64,000 nt of DNA from Melitaea cinxia. Lineage: Eukaryota; Arthropoda; Insecta; Lepidoptera; Nymphalidae. The notes under the pieces are model-generated. The model made no database searches. It was not told where the DNA came from and was given only the letters and a program-made list of their open reading frames with translations. This document shows, piece after piece, positions 37,901 to 47,590 of this stretch (within the stretch, counting starts at the first letter, position 1; every line of letters starts with the position of its first letter). Both the position numbers and the translations under genes were made by a program. Location of the stretch: assembly GCF_905220565.1 (NCBI RefSeq), contig NC_059408.1:4278508-4342507 (forward strand), in the 5' to 3' direction.

Positions 37901-40497
37901 CGCCGCCTCCACCGCCTCCGGAAGGGTCTCCGCCCCCCGTGCTCAATGGCGCTTCGCCCCCACATCGCACGGCGCTGGACGCTCATCTCGACCAGATGCA
38001 TGCCGTCATAGGTATATTTAAAAAATTTATTAAGTTTTATGAACGATCACTTCTCTTCAGCCTAATACAGTCCACTGCAGGACACAGGCCTCCACAAGGT
38101 CACGCCAAAAATGGCGTGAACTCATGTGTTTAGACCAAAGTCACCACGCTGGGCAGGTGGGTTGGTAACCGCAGGGCTGGCTCTGTCGCACCGAAGACGC
38201 TGCTGCCCGACTTTGGCCTGTGTATTTCAAAACCAGCAGTTGGATATATATCCCGCCATCGGTCGGCTTTTTAAGTTCCAAGATGGTAGTGGAACTGTGT
38301 TATCCCTTAGTCGCCTTTTACGACACCCACGGGAAGAGAATGATGAATGATATTGGTTATAATTTTGGACTTAAATAGTATTTTTGTAAAAAAATTTAAG
38401 AACTAGCAATTAAATTCATTTCTAAAAAAATGTAATATTACTTTTTATTTTACTAAATGAATAAGTTCATGAAAAGAAAGCTATACTAATACACACATAC
38501 TCAGTGATATTTAAGTACATAATTAAGTCAGTATCTTTAACATCAAGTAATTCTGTAAAATAATAAATTCATAAAAGTTGAGTTATGAAAGCTGAACTGA
38601 ATTATGTATTACAAAAATTTTATATGGCAACATATATGTCACAGAGGGTTGTTCTACAAATTTTTGAAAACAAAATATTACTCTTAAAGTATTAAACTGA
38701 TAAGATGAGGACACGAGGTGAGAAGCGAAGTCTTGAGATAAGACTTCGGCTTTCTGTAGACTCGGTAGATATTACACATTAGAGCGTATACACCTCAAAA
38801 TATTTCCTTCGAACGGCCAGTAATTTTCGAGAAATACGCCACCGAATTTCCCTCATCCTTATGCAAGAAATTTTCGGTCCTAAGGTCAACGACAAAGTGC
38901 TCTAAAAGGTAACACACCAGCCTAGAACTACAACGCTCTGGGTTCAATGTTAATGTCACTGTGTATCTTTTTTTTAATTTTATTTATTTATTTAATTAGT
39001 GACGCATAAGAAATGTATAACAATGTAAGTTAAAGACATACACTTTATGAGTCTAACAATCACCTATAAAAGTTTACAAAATGTTTGATATTACTGGTAA
39101 GACAAGATAAATAAATACACATATTTTTTGCGATTAACAGTAGAATCACTTTTGACAACAAGTTAGATTATTTTTTTTTAATAGCTTTATTTTAAAAAAA
39201 ACCTGTAAAGATAAAGATACCTGTTAAGCTGACCGTTCCCTCTTTTTTTTTTAATAATCCAGTCAGTTCGAGCTCGGTGTTGGCTAGATAGCTTTCGCAT
39301 TACACACAGACATTAGTAGACGACCGCTCTGGTGTAATGGTGCGTGTGCCGTGTCGGTGGTGCCTAAACACCAACGGTCGCGGGTTCGATTCCGCCCGGA
39401 GTGAATATTTGTGTTTATACAAATATTTATTTCCGGTCTGGTTGTTAGTCCCTCGGAGAGCACTAAGCCGTCGGTCCCGCTCGTTATCACGTACACCTAT
39501 ATCGATCCGATAGCGATCGTTACTGATAGTAGGGAATATATCTGCCAAACCGCAGTAGAGCAGCATGGTGGATTAAGTTGAGATCCTTCTCCTACATGGG
39601 GAGAGAGGCCTATGGCCAGCAGAGGGATATTGAGGCGGAAGCGTTGACACTCCCCCCCCCCCCCGCAGGCCTGATGTCGTCGGAGGCCGCGGCGCCGCCC
39701 GCGCCCGCGCCGCCGCCCGCGCCGCCCGCGCCGCCGCCGCCCGGCTCGCCGCGCCCGCGCCCGCCCTCGCCCGCGGCGCTGCTGCGCGGCGCGTCCGCAC
39801 TCAAGCCGCCGCGCCCCGCCGCCGACCCCGCGCCCGACCCGCGCTCCGACCTGCTCAAGGCGATACGAGAAGGTATACGAGCTTTCTTGTTACGAGTCGA
39901 CCGCGTCCTCTACAGTGTTATACAGGCGTGTCTCGTGAGCGCCGATCGAATTACCGTATTTAGAAAATTTGCATTTGTTCACCATAGTTTGCCCCTTAGT
40001 GCAGTGTTAGTTAATTAACTTGTAGAATTATATCGTGATTACTGATTGTATTTCTTAAATGATAAATAAAGCAATTAATTACCTAAAAATAAATATATTT
40101 TAAATCCAGTATTCGGCCGAATGGGCGCTAGTTATCCGGTATTCGAACAGAACGCCGAATAGGTCGGATAGGTCGAATACTATTAACTATCCGAGTTATT
40201 GGATATCCCTTTCATCTCTATATTATAGTTTTGCCAATTTCGAAAATGATGTAGATATTAATTATTATAAGAACTTTTTGACTCAACAAAACTTTAATTA
40301 CAGGGATAAAACTTCGTAAAGTCGAGAAGCGTTGCGAGGAAAACACCGGCAAGTACGACACGCTCCGCGGGGTGCCTGCTTTACACGATGTGGCGTCCAT
40401 ACTGGCGCGTCGTGTTGCCGTGGAGCAGAGCGACACTAGCTCCGGTAACGACAGCGACTCCGACGACTCCGATCAGTGGACTGACTCCCGCGCGTGA
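31975..40497 (+). CDS. SCAR: SCAR/WAVE, Wiskott-Aldrich family actin nucleation promoter (nine coding exons)
   Basis: Coding exons: 31975-32096, 33552-33703, 34068-34336, 34817-34994, 36631-36759, 37094-37241, 37890-38011, 39669-39872, 40304-40497, giving 505 aa with consistent phases. SCAR sits in the WAVE regulatory complex (with Sra1, Nap1, Abi, HSPC300) and, when released by Rac, activates Arp2/3. Visible parts: WAVE homology domain 1-181 (MPLPKRCVEP, NTVRQLSSLSKHAEDMFGEL, VSLQDIQMRKAFRSS); a basic stretch after it; a proline-rich middle; WH2 about 430-450 (RSDLLKAIREGIKLRKVE); central and acidic tail 471-502 (VASILARRVAVE, then SDSDDSDQWTD with the conserved Trp). Exon 5's acceptor is weak; GC-rich exons 4 and 8 contrast with AT-rich introns. 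The TGA is followed in frame by a 645-codon open stretch, listed separately. Confidence 0.93.
32869..33306 (+). mobile_element. Helitron-like element (family A-H), copy 1
   Basis: Starts TCTATACATATAATAAAATG, contains GTCCGGGATAAACTCAAAAA, and ends GAAGCCGGGGTGGGTCGTTAGT. A closely similar copy is at 54996-55451. TC start, CTAG-like end with a small GC-rich hairpin and no terminal inverted repeats suit a non-autonomous Helitron. Confidence 0.65.
33307..33518 (+). mobile_element. Helitron-like element (family B), directly after the previous one
   Basis: Ends with the same GAAGCCGGGGTGGGTCGCTAGT terminus as the neighbouring element and matches 10930-11270 in reverse. It abuts the acceptor side of SCAR coding exon 2 (exon begins 33552), leaving only about 33 bp. 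Confidence 0.6.
34963..35130 (+). repeat. 51-bp tandem repeat carrying the SCAR exon 4 splice donor
   Basis: A 51-bp unit starting GGTACGTACTCCACGCGCGA and ending CTCTACCAG is present in about three copies from the end of coding exon 4 into the intron. Each copy holds the same donor CAGG|GTACGT, at exon ends 34994, 35045 and 35096. Because 51 is divisible by three and the frame is open, use of the second or third donor would insert 17 or 34 residues (unit GTYSTRDRHLPPDPLYQ) without a frameshift. Confidence 0.85.
35400..36394 (+). other. SCAR intron 4, no further exon recognised
   Basis: AT-rich with a TG/GT-rich stretch near 36210-36250. I searched this span for an exon that would give exon 5 a better acceptor and saw none. 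Confidence 0.4.
36395..36560. repeat. Interspersed repeat, family G (fragment) in SCAR intron 4
   Basis: AAAAACAACTTCAATGAAATCGACAAGTAATATAACGTAGATC-like sequence matches the family G long copy. It lies just upstream of SCAR exon 5. Confidence 0.5.
37242..37460 (+). repeat. Pyrimidine-rich tandem repeat after SCAR exon 6
   Basis: Degenerate units of about 48-60 bp built on TACCACACC...ACTCCCTCTGCCTA...TTGCAT repeat at least three times immediately downstream of the exon 6 donor. The open frame through it reflects absence of purine-rich stops, not coding. Confidence 0.65.
38057..38340 (-). mobile_element. Short RTE-tailed retroelement copy (family A) in SCAR intron 7
   Basis: Begins TTCAGCCTAATACAGTCCAC about 45 bp after the exon 7 donor and ends early at CACGGGAAGAGA, so this copy is 5'-truncated relative to the others. 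Confidence 0.7.
38341..39317 (+). other. SCAR intron 7 interior
   Basis: AT-rich intron sequence. A GC-richer segment near 38700-38950 looks like an older repeat relic. No coding seen. Confidence 0.4.
39318..39645 (+). mobile_element. tRNA-derived SINE (Metulj-like) abutting SCAR exon 8
   Basis: Head CGACCGCTCTGGTGTAATGG, B box GGTCGCGGGTTCGATTCC, body GGGAATATATCTGCC and CCTTCTCCTACATGGGGAGA, end ATATTGAGGCGGAAGCG. Only about 23 bp, mostly a C run ending GCAG, separate it from SCAR exon 8 (39669). The branch point of intron 7 must therefore lie in SINE-derived sequence or in that short gap. Same family as 19847-20155. Confidence 0.8.
40105..40205. repeat. Inverted ATTCGGCCGAAT-type repeat in SCAR intron 8
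   Basis: ATTCGGCCGAAT (40111-40122) is a perfect palindrome and is followed by variants (CGGTATTCGAAC, CGCCGAATAGG, GGTCGAATAC). A compact palindromic cluster of unknown origin. Confidence 0.5.
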
Positions 40498-42435
40498 CGT
40501 CGCGCCTCGCCGCGCCAACATTCGCGCGACCCCGACATCGGCGCCGACATTGCAAATGTCGTCGACGATACCCTCCCCGAACCGCCACTCGAACATCCTG
40601 TATCGGTTATACAAAATATCGAAATCAAACACCCACCGTCGATTCAGAACGACCAGCCTCCGGACAGAGACGAGTGCTACGTGAGAAATTCCTCCTTCCT
40701 CAGTCGCGATATAGAAGCCCAGAAGGTGAAAGTTGAAGCCCTGGCTAAGTCCGAGTCGCCGCCAAAAAATAGTCCGCCCAGAAACGTCTCGGCGCCTCCG
40801 AGAAAAAGTAGTCTCATTAAGGATTTAGCATCGCCGCCTAAAAACTCTGTTTCGTCGCCCAAACACTCGGCCTTGCCTCTGAAAAACTCAGGTTCACCGC
40901 CGAAAAATATAACGTCGCCACCAAAGAAACCCCTATCTCCTTCTGAAACGCAGAAGATTGCATCTCAGTTCAACAAAGATGTTTTGCCTGCAATCAATAA
41001 AATAAATACGCTACCATCTATCAAAAATGATACACTAAAACAATCGCAGAAAAACGAGGTCACATCGCCGCCCTTAAAGAAGGAAGTCACATCTGTAACT
41101 CTTAAAAAAGTTGCCTCTCCACCTTCTATCAGAGATTGGAATTCTCCACAATCTAAAAATGATGTTATCTCACCACCCCCAAGTAAAGTGATAACATCAC
41201 CCCCGATGAACGCTTTCAAATTTAATAAGACCGAAGTGAAAACTGAAGAAACGGCAACAACAACGACAAAAAAAGACAACGTAATGGCTAAAGATGCTCC
41301 TATTAAAACTGAAAAACTTTCTTTGATAACGAGTAATGAAATTTCAGAAAAGAATGTCAATAATGACGCATCTAATACAAATAAAGCCAAAGACGGGGAT
41401 AATGAAAAAACAGCGAAAAGTGGAGAGTCCAATGGTGTTGGTGACAAAATCAGAAAGTTTGAAAAGGCTGCTGAAGATGCCAGTGTTAATGCAGGTAGAT
41501 TATCGAGACCAGGGTCAGTTCGTGGTCGATCGCGCACTGAGAGGCTTGGGTCAGATGGCAAAGATGATTTACCACCCCCAGCGACGCCATTCAAAGATCA
41601 GGTGTTCTTTGATTTAGGAAGCACCGACAAAAATGGAACAGAAACCAACATAACTAACAATAAGGAACCACTTGAAAGGCAGAGTTTAACAAAAGGGTTA
41701 GTGAATTCCACAGCTACAAAATGGCAGCGCAATGACAGTTCATCGCTTGAAGAAAAAATACAGAAACCAGAGCCACAGAAAATTATTAAACCCGAATTTA
41801 AACCGATGCCCTCACCCGTCGATGTCACTATACGATCTCCGAGTCTTGGTGCAAAATTACCAGATCAGTTCCCTTCGCACGGCACGGCCTTCCGCAACGT
41901 AGCATCCCCTGATCCCGCCCGCTCGAACGTTCATAAATTCAACGAAGATGTAAATACTCAAAATAATTTTAAGACGTGTAAATTTAAAACCAAGGAAAAG
42001 TATTCTGTGAGCAAGGGATCCAGCTACTTTACGAGGGGTTCTGAGGAAATATGGCTCGTAAAGAAGAAAGATATAGAAGAAATAGAGGAGCGCGTTTTAG
42101 ATTCGTTTAGGCGCGCGGGTGGGAACCTATGTATGCGGAGCGAATCGATGCGACCTTCGTCCGACAGCGGGCAGAGTGCACCTTTTACACACGCTACGAT
42201 GGGACGTACAAAGCGACAGATGTACGCTAGGAGTGAGTCATTAGACCCTCAGTTGGCGGGAGCACGGGCTCAAACATTAAAACGCCAATCTTCAGTAGCG
42301 TGTACTTGTGGACACGATAAAAAAACCCGAGCGAAAACGACCACTACCGACGCTACGCCCCGTCCCCGTTCCCGTTCGCATGGAGATGAAAACAATCAAG
42401 CTCACGTCCTGGACAAGTATGAAACATTAGTATAG
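40498..42435 (+). CDS. In-frame 645-codon extension of SCAR beyond the TGA (readthrough candidate)
   Basis: Directly after the SCAR TGA the same frame is open for 645 codons to TAG at 42433-42435. The first in-frame ATG is at 41206, so over 230 coding-like codons precede any start. The protein has no recognised domain: a Ser/Pro/Lys-rich part with repeated SPPK-like units (SPPKNS, SPPKNI, TSPPKK, TSPPLKK), a long polar disordered middle, then a denser block (KKKDIEEIEERVLDSFRRAG) and RSESM/RSESL motifs, ending YETLV, which fits a class I PDZ ligand. Composition drops from the GC-rich SCAR exons to AT-richer codons. A frame this long cannot be chance. It is expressed either by TGA readthrough (UGA-C context) or by splicing around the stop; a separate gene would lack a good start. 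Confidence 0.75.
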   Translation, partial: RRASPRQHSRDPDIGADIANVVDDTLPEPPLEHPVSVIQNIEIKHPPSIQNDQPPDRDECYVRNSSFLSRDIEAQKVKVEALAKSESPPKNSPPRNVSAPPRKSSLIKDLASPPKNSVSSPKHSALPLKNSGSPPKNITSPPKKPLSPSETQKIASQFNKDVLPAINKINTLPSIKNDTLKQSQKNEVTSPPLKKEVTSVTLKKVASPPSIRDWNSPQSKNDVISPPPSKVITSPPMNAFKFNKTEVKTEETATTTTKKDNVMAKDAPIKTEKLSLITSNEISEKNVNNDASNTNKAKDGDNEKTAKSGESNGVGDKIRKFEKAAEDASVNAGRLSRPGSVRGRSRTERLGSDGKDDLPPPATPFKDQVFFDLGSTDKNGTETNITNNKEPLERQSLTKGLVNSTATKWQRNDSSSLEEKIQKPEPQKIIKPEFKPMPSPVDVTIRSPSLGAKLPDQFPSHGTAFRNVASPDPARSNVHKFNEDVNTQNNFKTCKFKTKEKYSVSKGSSYFTRGSEEIWLVKKKDIEEIEERVLDSFRRAGGNLCMRSESMRPSSDSGQSAPFTHATMGRTKRQMYARSESLDPQLAGARAQTLKRQSSVACTCGHDKKTRAKTTTTDATPRPRSRSHGDENNQAHVLDKYETLV

Positions 42436-44400
42436 TGCATTAACCTGTCTCAGTACAGTACCCTATTCCATGTATGATGCATGAATTATGATGTTGTAAT
42501 AGTCACTCGCGTGTAGTGAATCGTATAAGGCTGCCGTGCCCCATATACGATCAGTATATAGGGATGCGTGTTTTTGTAAGACTCGGTGTGCATAGTGCAT
42601 GGAGTATTATAAATAACATTTGTTTAGGTAATCACGTAATTGGTTTGGAGTGTCATTATGTTGTATTTTACATTGTGACGAGTTTTCGCTAGGCATTTTT
42701 AATTAGACGGAGAGTGATAGCCATCGGAGCGTCTAATATTGAACCTTTTATTATAAACCAAATATATGAATATTGAATTAAATTAGTTACAAAAAGGTTA
42801 GTATGTAGTGGTAATAAGAATATCTATTTCGCCCCCAACTATGTTTGATAGTTGGCAGATTTTATGTGGCGCTTGTGTTAATTCTTATCAGTAAGTATGT
42901 TTTACGTTTTAAGTGTATCAAACACAAGTTTGAATCGCGTCTACGCCCACCTCAGCACAATCTTTTGAATGGTGCTTTCGCTTGTTAATTGAAATCTGTT
43001 TCTCTAAAAATATTCTTTAGCGGTTGTGAAAACATGTTTGAGATTTAAATATATTTTAATTTATCTTAAAATGCTTTAAAGTATGTTGAATATGAAGACT
43101 TAGCTAGTCCGTGTTTCATGTTTGAAGATCAAAATGAGGACTTAATATTCTGCCGATTAAGTATTGTCTTGCAATTTTAGTAATGAATGTTTTCTATTGA
43201 CATGTTTATTAAATGTGAGTATTTGTAATATTTAGATGCCTATACAAAATCATTGATAGTACGATTTTCTAATAACCATATAATTATATTGTGACCTGCA
43301 TATGTAGTGCCAATTTGTAACGAAAAGTGTTTATCATTTAATACAATAACTTCCATTTTATAATAAATTATAATATTCACCCTAGTGTTTGAATTAATCA
43401 ATTTATTAGTGGATAGAGCAGAGATTTTTTTATATCATTTTTTTTACATCATTTTTTTTACTTTTTTTATACATTAAGATTATCTGATATATGTAAAATG
43501 CATTCCACGATGTTCAGTTGCTCAGTGCCCCGCAGCTGTAATGATACTATAATGGAAATGTGAGCAACGAAAGTGTACCAAATTTTCTTAATATGTAGAG
43601 TTGTATGTAGTTAGGCTTAAGTTGACACTTCATTTAAGTACCTTATGACTTATGAGTTATCTTAGATAGCAACCGGAGAAATACAATCTAGACATTTAGA
43701 TGTAATAATCCTTCGTGCATACTTATGATAATCCTTAAGCGTCCTCATCTCCAATGTATATTCTGTTTTTCTATTTTTATATTTAGTGTTCCATTAGTGA
43801 TTATGACGGTTACATCATTATTATACCACCTAAACATAACCTTCCAAAAAAGTATCTACACTAATCAATATTTACTTTGTCAGTATGTCTATGAACAATG
43901 TTGTAGTATAGTAGTGTAACTTATATGATCACGGTTAGATTAAGAAAATGTAAAGTATAGATGTAAGAAATAAAGCATGTTTTATATTTTGTAGATTATG
44001 TAAACGCTCCTTTATTTTGCCGTAACATGGCAAACGCTAATTATTTATTTGCATTTTTACCTTAAAAGTTTATAATTTTAAATGTTAAATATGAAGCAAG
44101 TTGTTATATTCGCTGTAATTAAATAGTCCATGTAAAAATATTGCATTGATTGTTTTATAGGTTATATAATTACTTTTCTAATTAATGCGAAAATAATCCT
44201 AAATAGTGCAATAATCATGTATGTTTGAAACATAAAAAAAGTTTACAATTATGCATCAAAATTGAATTAACGATAATAATAACCGATATTACAATTTATG
44301 TAAACTAAGCTAAAGTGCTTCGTATCCTGGACTAGTGTCATTTCTATTAAGAAAATATTTTATAACTTGTTTATTTGCTAATACAATAAAATATAAAAAA
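42436..44400 (+). other. Probable 3'UTR of SCAR
   Basis: No coding signal for nearly 2 kb, with AATAAA at 43969-43974 and again at 44385-44390 followed by an A run. A long AT-rich 3'UTR with alternative poly(A) sites is the natural reading. Confidence 0.5.
43969..43974 (+). terminator. Poly(A) signal, SCAR (proximal candidate)
   Basis: AATAAA followed within 20-50 nt by GT/T-rich sequence (GCATGTTTTATATTTTG). A second signal lies at 44385. Confidence 0.4.
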
Positions 44401-46265
44401 AAATCTGTGTTTTACATTTATTTTCAAAGTACCTGTTCACCGCATGGAGATTTTGATGCTATATTTATTTATTTCCACCTTTTTGCACACTAACTTAAAA
44501 TGTAACAAAAATTTAATCTAGTAAACAAAAATAATAAAGTTACATTAATTGCAACAGGCGGCCCTATAGCTAAAGCAGCGATTTTTTTTCCAGGCAACCT
44601 TTGGGCAGAGGAGTAGGATAATAATTGTTAGTGGGGAAAGGGTTAGGGGATCAAGTTGTTATACACGTTATACAGTTATACACGATTTTACTCTTCTTAT
44701 TTTTTCAGACCGCGTGCCTTAGATCGTTTCTTGAGAAGTAAATTAAATACCTAGGATATTGTATAATCAATATATTTTGAAAATTTATAAAAGTGTTATA
44801 ATTAAAATATAAGGTATGTTCGGCTGAGATGGGACGATTTTTTGATGAGTTACGCGTCTATTAGAATTTATTTTATTTTTTGATTGACAATTCCTAAGGT
44901 TATGACAAAACGTAAACTGATTGTTGATTATAAATATATTTTCTTATTTTGATAATTTTTCTTATTTCTGTAAATATTGTTTTATGCGAGCTTAGAGTTC
45001 ACGAAAAATTTTAATCCAGTGAAAGAACGGATAAGCATGGTAAGTTCGGACTACCTTTTAAAATGATCAAGACGCCTTGCACCTTTAAGTTTTTATTATA
45101 CAAATATACTATCATAATAGGGCAACAAAAATAAATGAACCAAATATAGAAAAAATACGCAATTAAACAAACATCACATCGTTTTTTTTTTATAACGATG
45201 GTGGTTCGATCTTACTCACAATCTTACACCACCTACGTAAACTTTAAGCTTTTTATGATTCTCGACCTTTGAGAATCGGAATAATCTTTTAACAATTTTT
45301 GGAGATATAATAAGTATTATACTTTTTCCTTTTTGATTAGGTAACACAAAAAGTTAGTAAATGGAATCAATGAAACATTAGACAAAATTATTATCTTTAT
45401 TGATAAATATCTTTAAAAAAAAATATCATATAATTCCAATATATTATCCAAATGTAAGAAATGTCCCGTATTTCGCAGTGTAAGTATACGAGTTGTACGG
45501 TCTTATATCCCTTCTGTCTATCCGATCTTAGTCAAACGCACCCCTGTTTATACCATAGTACTCTGTGAAGGCACATTACCACTTACGTCACGTAGTCACG
45601 TACTTATAGTTTATTCTGTGGGTACAAAATACTATACGTTAAACGTGCTATTGTGCGCATTGAAGCGTACCTTAGCCTTACTACCTGTAAAGCGTAGTTA
45701 TTGTTAGTATCTACTTAATAATGTATTTTAAAGTATAAACCACGCTCCACCACGCTCTTGTATAAATGTGGTATACAAGTGGTATAAAGTTATAAACTAT
45801 AGGAATACCATGTCCAACTCGTTTCGTAGTTCCATTCTACGTTTATATTTACTGCTGTATAAATGAGTGTAATACCTAAAAACCATTATACATTTAAGAA
45901 AAAATAGCTTATTAGGAAACACATTTAAGATTTGTTGTTTTCAAAAAATTGATAAAATTTTTGATAATGTTTCATGGCTTTCATAATGCCAAAAAGGAAC
46001 GTAATTTCATCCGTTGCGTTCGTTTGATTGGTTGTTAGAAGACAGTAGAAATTGCTTGTTACCATAAGTGTAATGTAATCTAAAATAACACAATCATTTG
46101 TTAATTTTATTTCTCCGTTTATTAAATGATTTTATGAAATTTCTACACTGGATTTCACTGTGCGGATAGTCAAAATTAAGTTAGTGTAAATTTAATTAGT
46201 ATCTTCTTTTATTTTGGCGATTTTGTAAAATAAAATAGTGTGGATTCGTTACAAAATATTGCAAA
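44401..46265. other. Intergenic between SCAR and ING, includes ING promoter
   Basis: Mostly AT-rich. A repeat relic with GGCGGCCCTATAGCTAAAGC lies near 44558-44660. The last 250 bp before the ING ATG hold an inverted CCAAT (GATTGG at about 46028) and should contain its promoter and 5'UTR. Confidence 0.45.
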
Positions 46266-47090
46266 ATGACTTCTGCTTTGTATTTGGAACACTATCTGGA
46301 CAGCTTGCAGCATTTACCTATAGAATTACAAAGGAACTTTAAATTGATGAGAGATCTCGACGACAGAGCTCATGGTTTAATGAGGACTATAGATCTTATG
46401 GCCGATGAATTGCTTCCCAGTGTTCCTAAAATGGACGACGAAATTAAAAAGGAAAAAGTGAACACTATTCAAGGTCTGTTTAATAAAGCTAAAGAATATG
46501 GAGACGATAAAGTGCAACTAGCTATTCAAACATATGAATTAGTAGATAAACACATACGTCGCCTTGATTCTGACCTCGCGCGTTTTGAATCAGAAATTCA
46601 GGAGAAAGTTATGAGCTCTCGCGCCGCTCAACAGGCTGCTACGGACCAGGAATCTAATACAGCTACTGTTAAGAAAGGAAGGAAGAAACACAAAGGTAGC
46701 GAGAAGGCCGCAGCGACAACCGGTAAAAAGAAGCGTCCTGGCGCCTCGAGCGAGGAGGACGCCGTTGCAAGTGGACGTTCAGCGGCCAAGAAGAAAGCTC
46801 AGAGGAAAGGCACTACGACTGCAACTACAGCCGTTAAAGAACAGGAGGAAAACACGGATTTGGATTCCGTTCCAGGAATGTCTCATCCTAGTGACGTGCT
46901 AGACATGCCAGTCGACCCTAATGAACCCACATATTGCCTTTGTCACCAAGTTTCTTATGGTGAAATGATAGGATGTGATAATCCCGACTGCCCTATTGAG
47001 TGGTTCCATTTTGCATGTGTAGATCTTAAGATTAAGCCTAAGGGTAAATGGTACTGCCCTAAATGCACCCAGGACAGAAAAAAGAAATGA
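46266..47090 (+). CDS. ING4/ING5-type inhibitor of growth protein (intronless)
   Basis: A 274-aa nuclear chromatin protein. The N-terminal ING helical domain (about 6-105, starting YLEHYLDSLQHLPIELQRNF) mediates dimerisation in the human relatives. A Lys/Arg-rich middle (about 133-195) looks like the nuclear localisation region. The C-terminal PHD finger has the full Cys4-His-Cys3 set at C224, C226, C237, C242, H248, C251, C264 and C267, with the aromatic and acidic residues used to read H3K4me3. ING4/ING5 sit in HBO1 and related acetyltransferase complexes (family knowledge). The end DRKKK matches the family carboxy end. The start is the only ATG near the conserved N terminus. No intron. ING4 and ING5 cannot be separated in insects. 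Confidence 0.95.
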   Translation: MTSALYLEHYLDSLQHLPIELQRNFKLMRDLDDRAHGLMRTIDLMADELLPSVPKMDDEIKKEKVNTIQGLFNKAKEYGDDKVQLAIQTYELVDKHIRRLDSDLARFESEIQEKVMSSRAAQQAATDQESNTATVKKGRKKHKGSEKAAATTGKKKRPGASSEEDAVASGRSAAKKKAQRKGTTTATTAVKEQEENTDLDSVPGMSHPSDVLDMPVDPNEPTYCLCHQVSYGEMIGCDNPDCPIEWFHFACVDLKIKPKGKWYCPKCTQDRKKK

Positions 47091-47156
47091 TCCACAGTGA
47101 AACCATTAAATAAGCCAGCAGAAAAGACTGTCGCAGTTAAGAAAGAAACAAAGTGA
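47091..47156 (+). other. Short in-frame open stretch after the ING stop
   Basis: After TGA (47088-47090) the same frame is open for 21 codons to another TGA. It reads STVKPLNKPAEKTVAV then KKETK, a Lys-rich sequence similar in style to the protein's own basic tail. It could be a readthrough tail, or former coding sequence cut off by a newer stop, or chance. The normal family end at RKKK favours the first stop. Confidence 0.25.
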
Positions 47157-47584
47157 TTATATTAGTTTCTAGGCATAGTATCTAGATAATATGTTGTTTT
47201 CTATAAAGATATATATGAATTAATATAGAATTAATTTATTATTAGTATAAATTGATGAAATTAATCTTAAGCATAAGAGTAATTTAGGAATAGTCATTTT
47301 TTGCTGATAAAGCTTACATTATATTAAAACTAATTCCAGATGTGGTTATATAGTAACAATGAATAGTCTATAATGCTTTTTATGTTTTTGAAATTATAAT
47401 TAACAAGAAAATAACAAATAATGTGTTGTCTGTGTGTTCAAATTGACTACAAAAAAATATAACCACAGATTTAGTGTTTCCATAGTAAATTCAATAGTAT
47501 TTGCCTTTATACAATTTAATAATATTAAAACATATTTTAATATCAGACATCTTATGGGTAAATCCTGTATTTATAAGTTACATA

Positions 47585-47590
47585 AATAAA
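47585..47590 (+). terminator. Poly(A) signal AATAAA of ING
   Basis: First canonical AATAAA after the ING coding sequence, about 500 nt downstream. Further signals exist (for example near 48968). Confidence 0.4.

Noticed and set aside
39318..39420. tRNA gene suggested by A and B boxes
   Set aside because: The stems do not form a cloverleaf and the sequence continues into a SINE body shared with 19847-20155.
39573..39858. Minus-strand Ala/Arg/Gly-rich frames
   Set aside because: These are shadows of the proline- and alanine-rich SCAR exon 8.
40495..40497. TGA as a selenocysteine codon
   Set aside because: No selenoprotein family resemblance, and Lepidoptera are reported to have lost selenoproteins; readthrough or splicing is simpler.
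40965..41594. 209-codon minus-strand open frame
   Set aside because: It is antisense to the SCAR extension, with low-complexity Ser/Leu/Val content; the plus frame is longer, joins SCAR in frame and has coherent motifs.
40681..42435. The extension as an independent gene starting at GTG (40681)
   Set aside because: GTG is not a normal start in animals and the open frame continues upstream without a break to the SCAR TGA.
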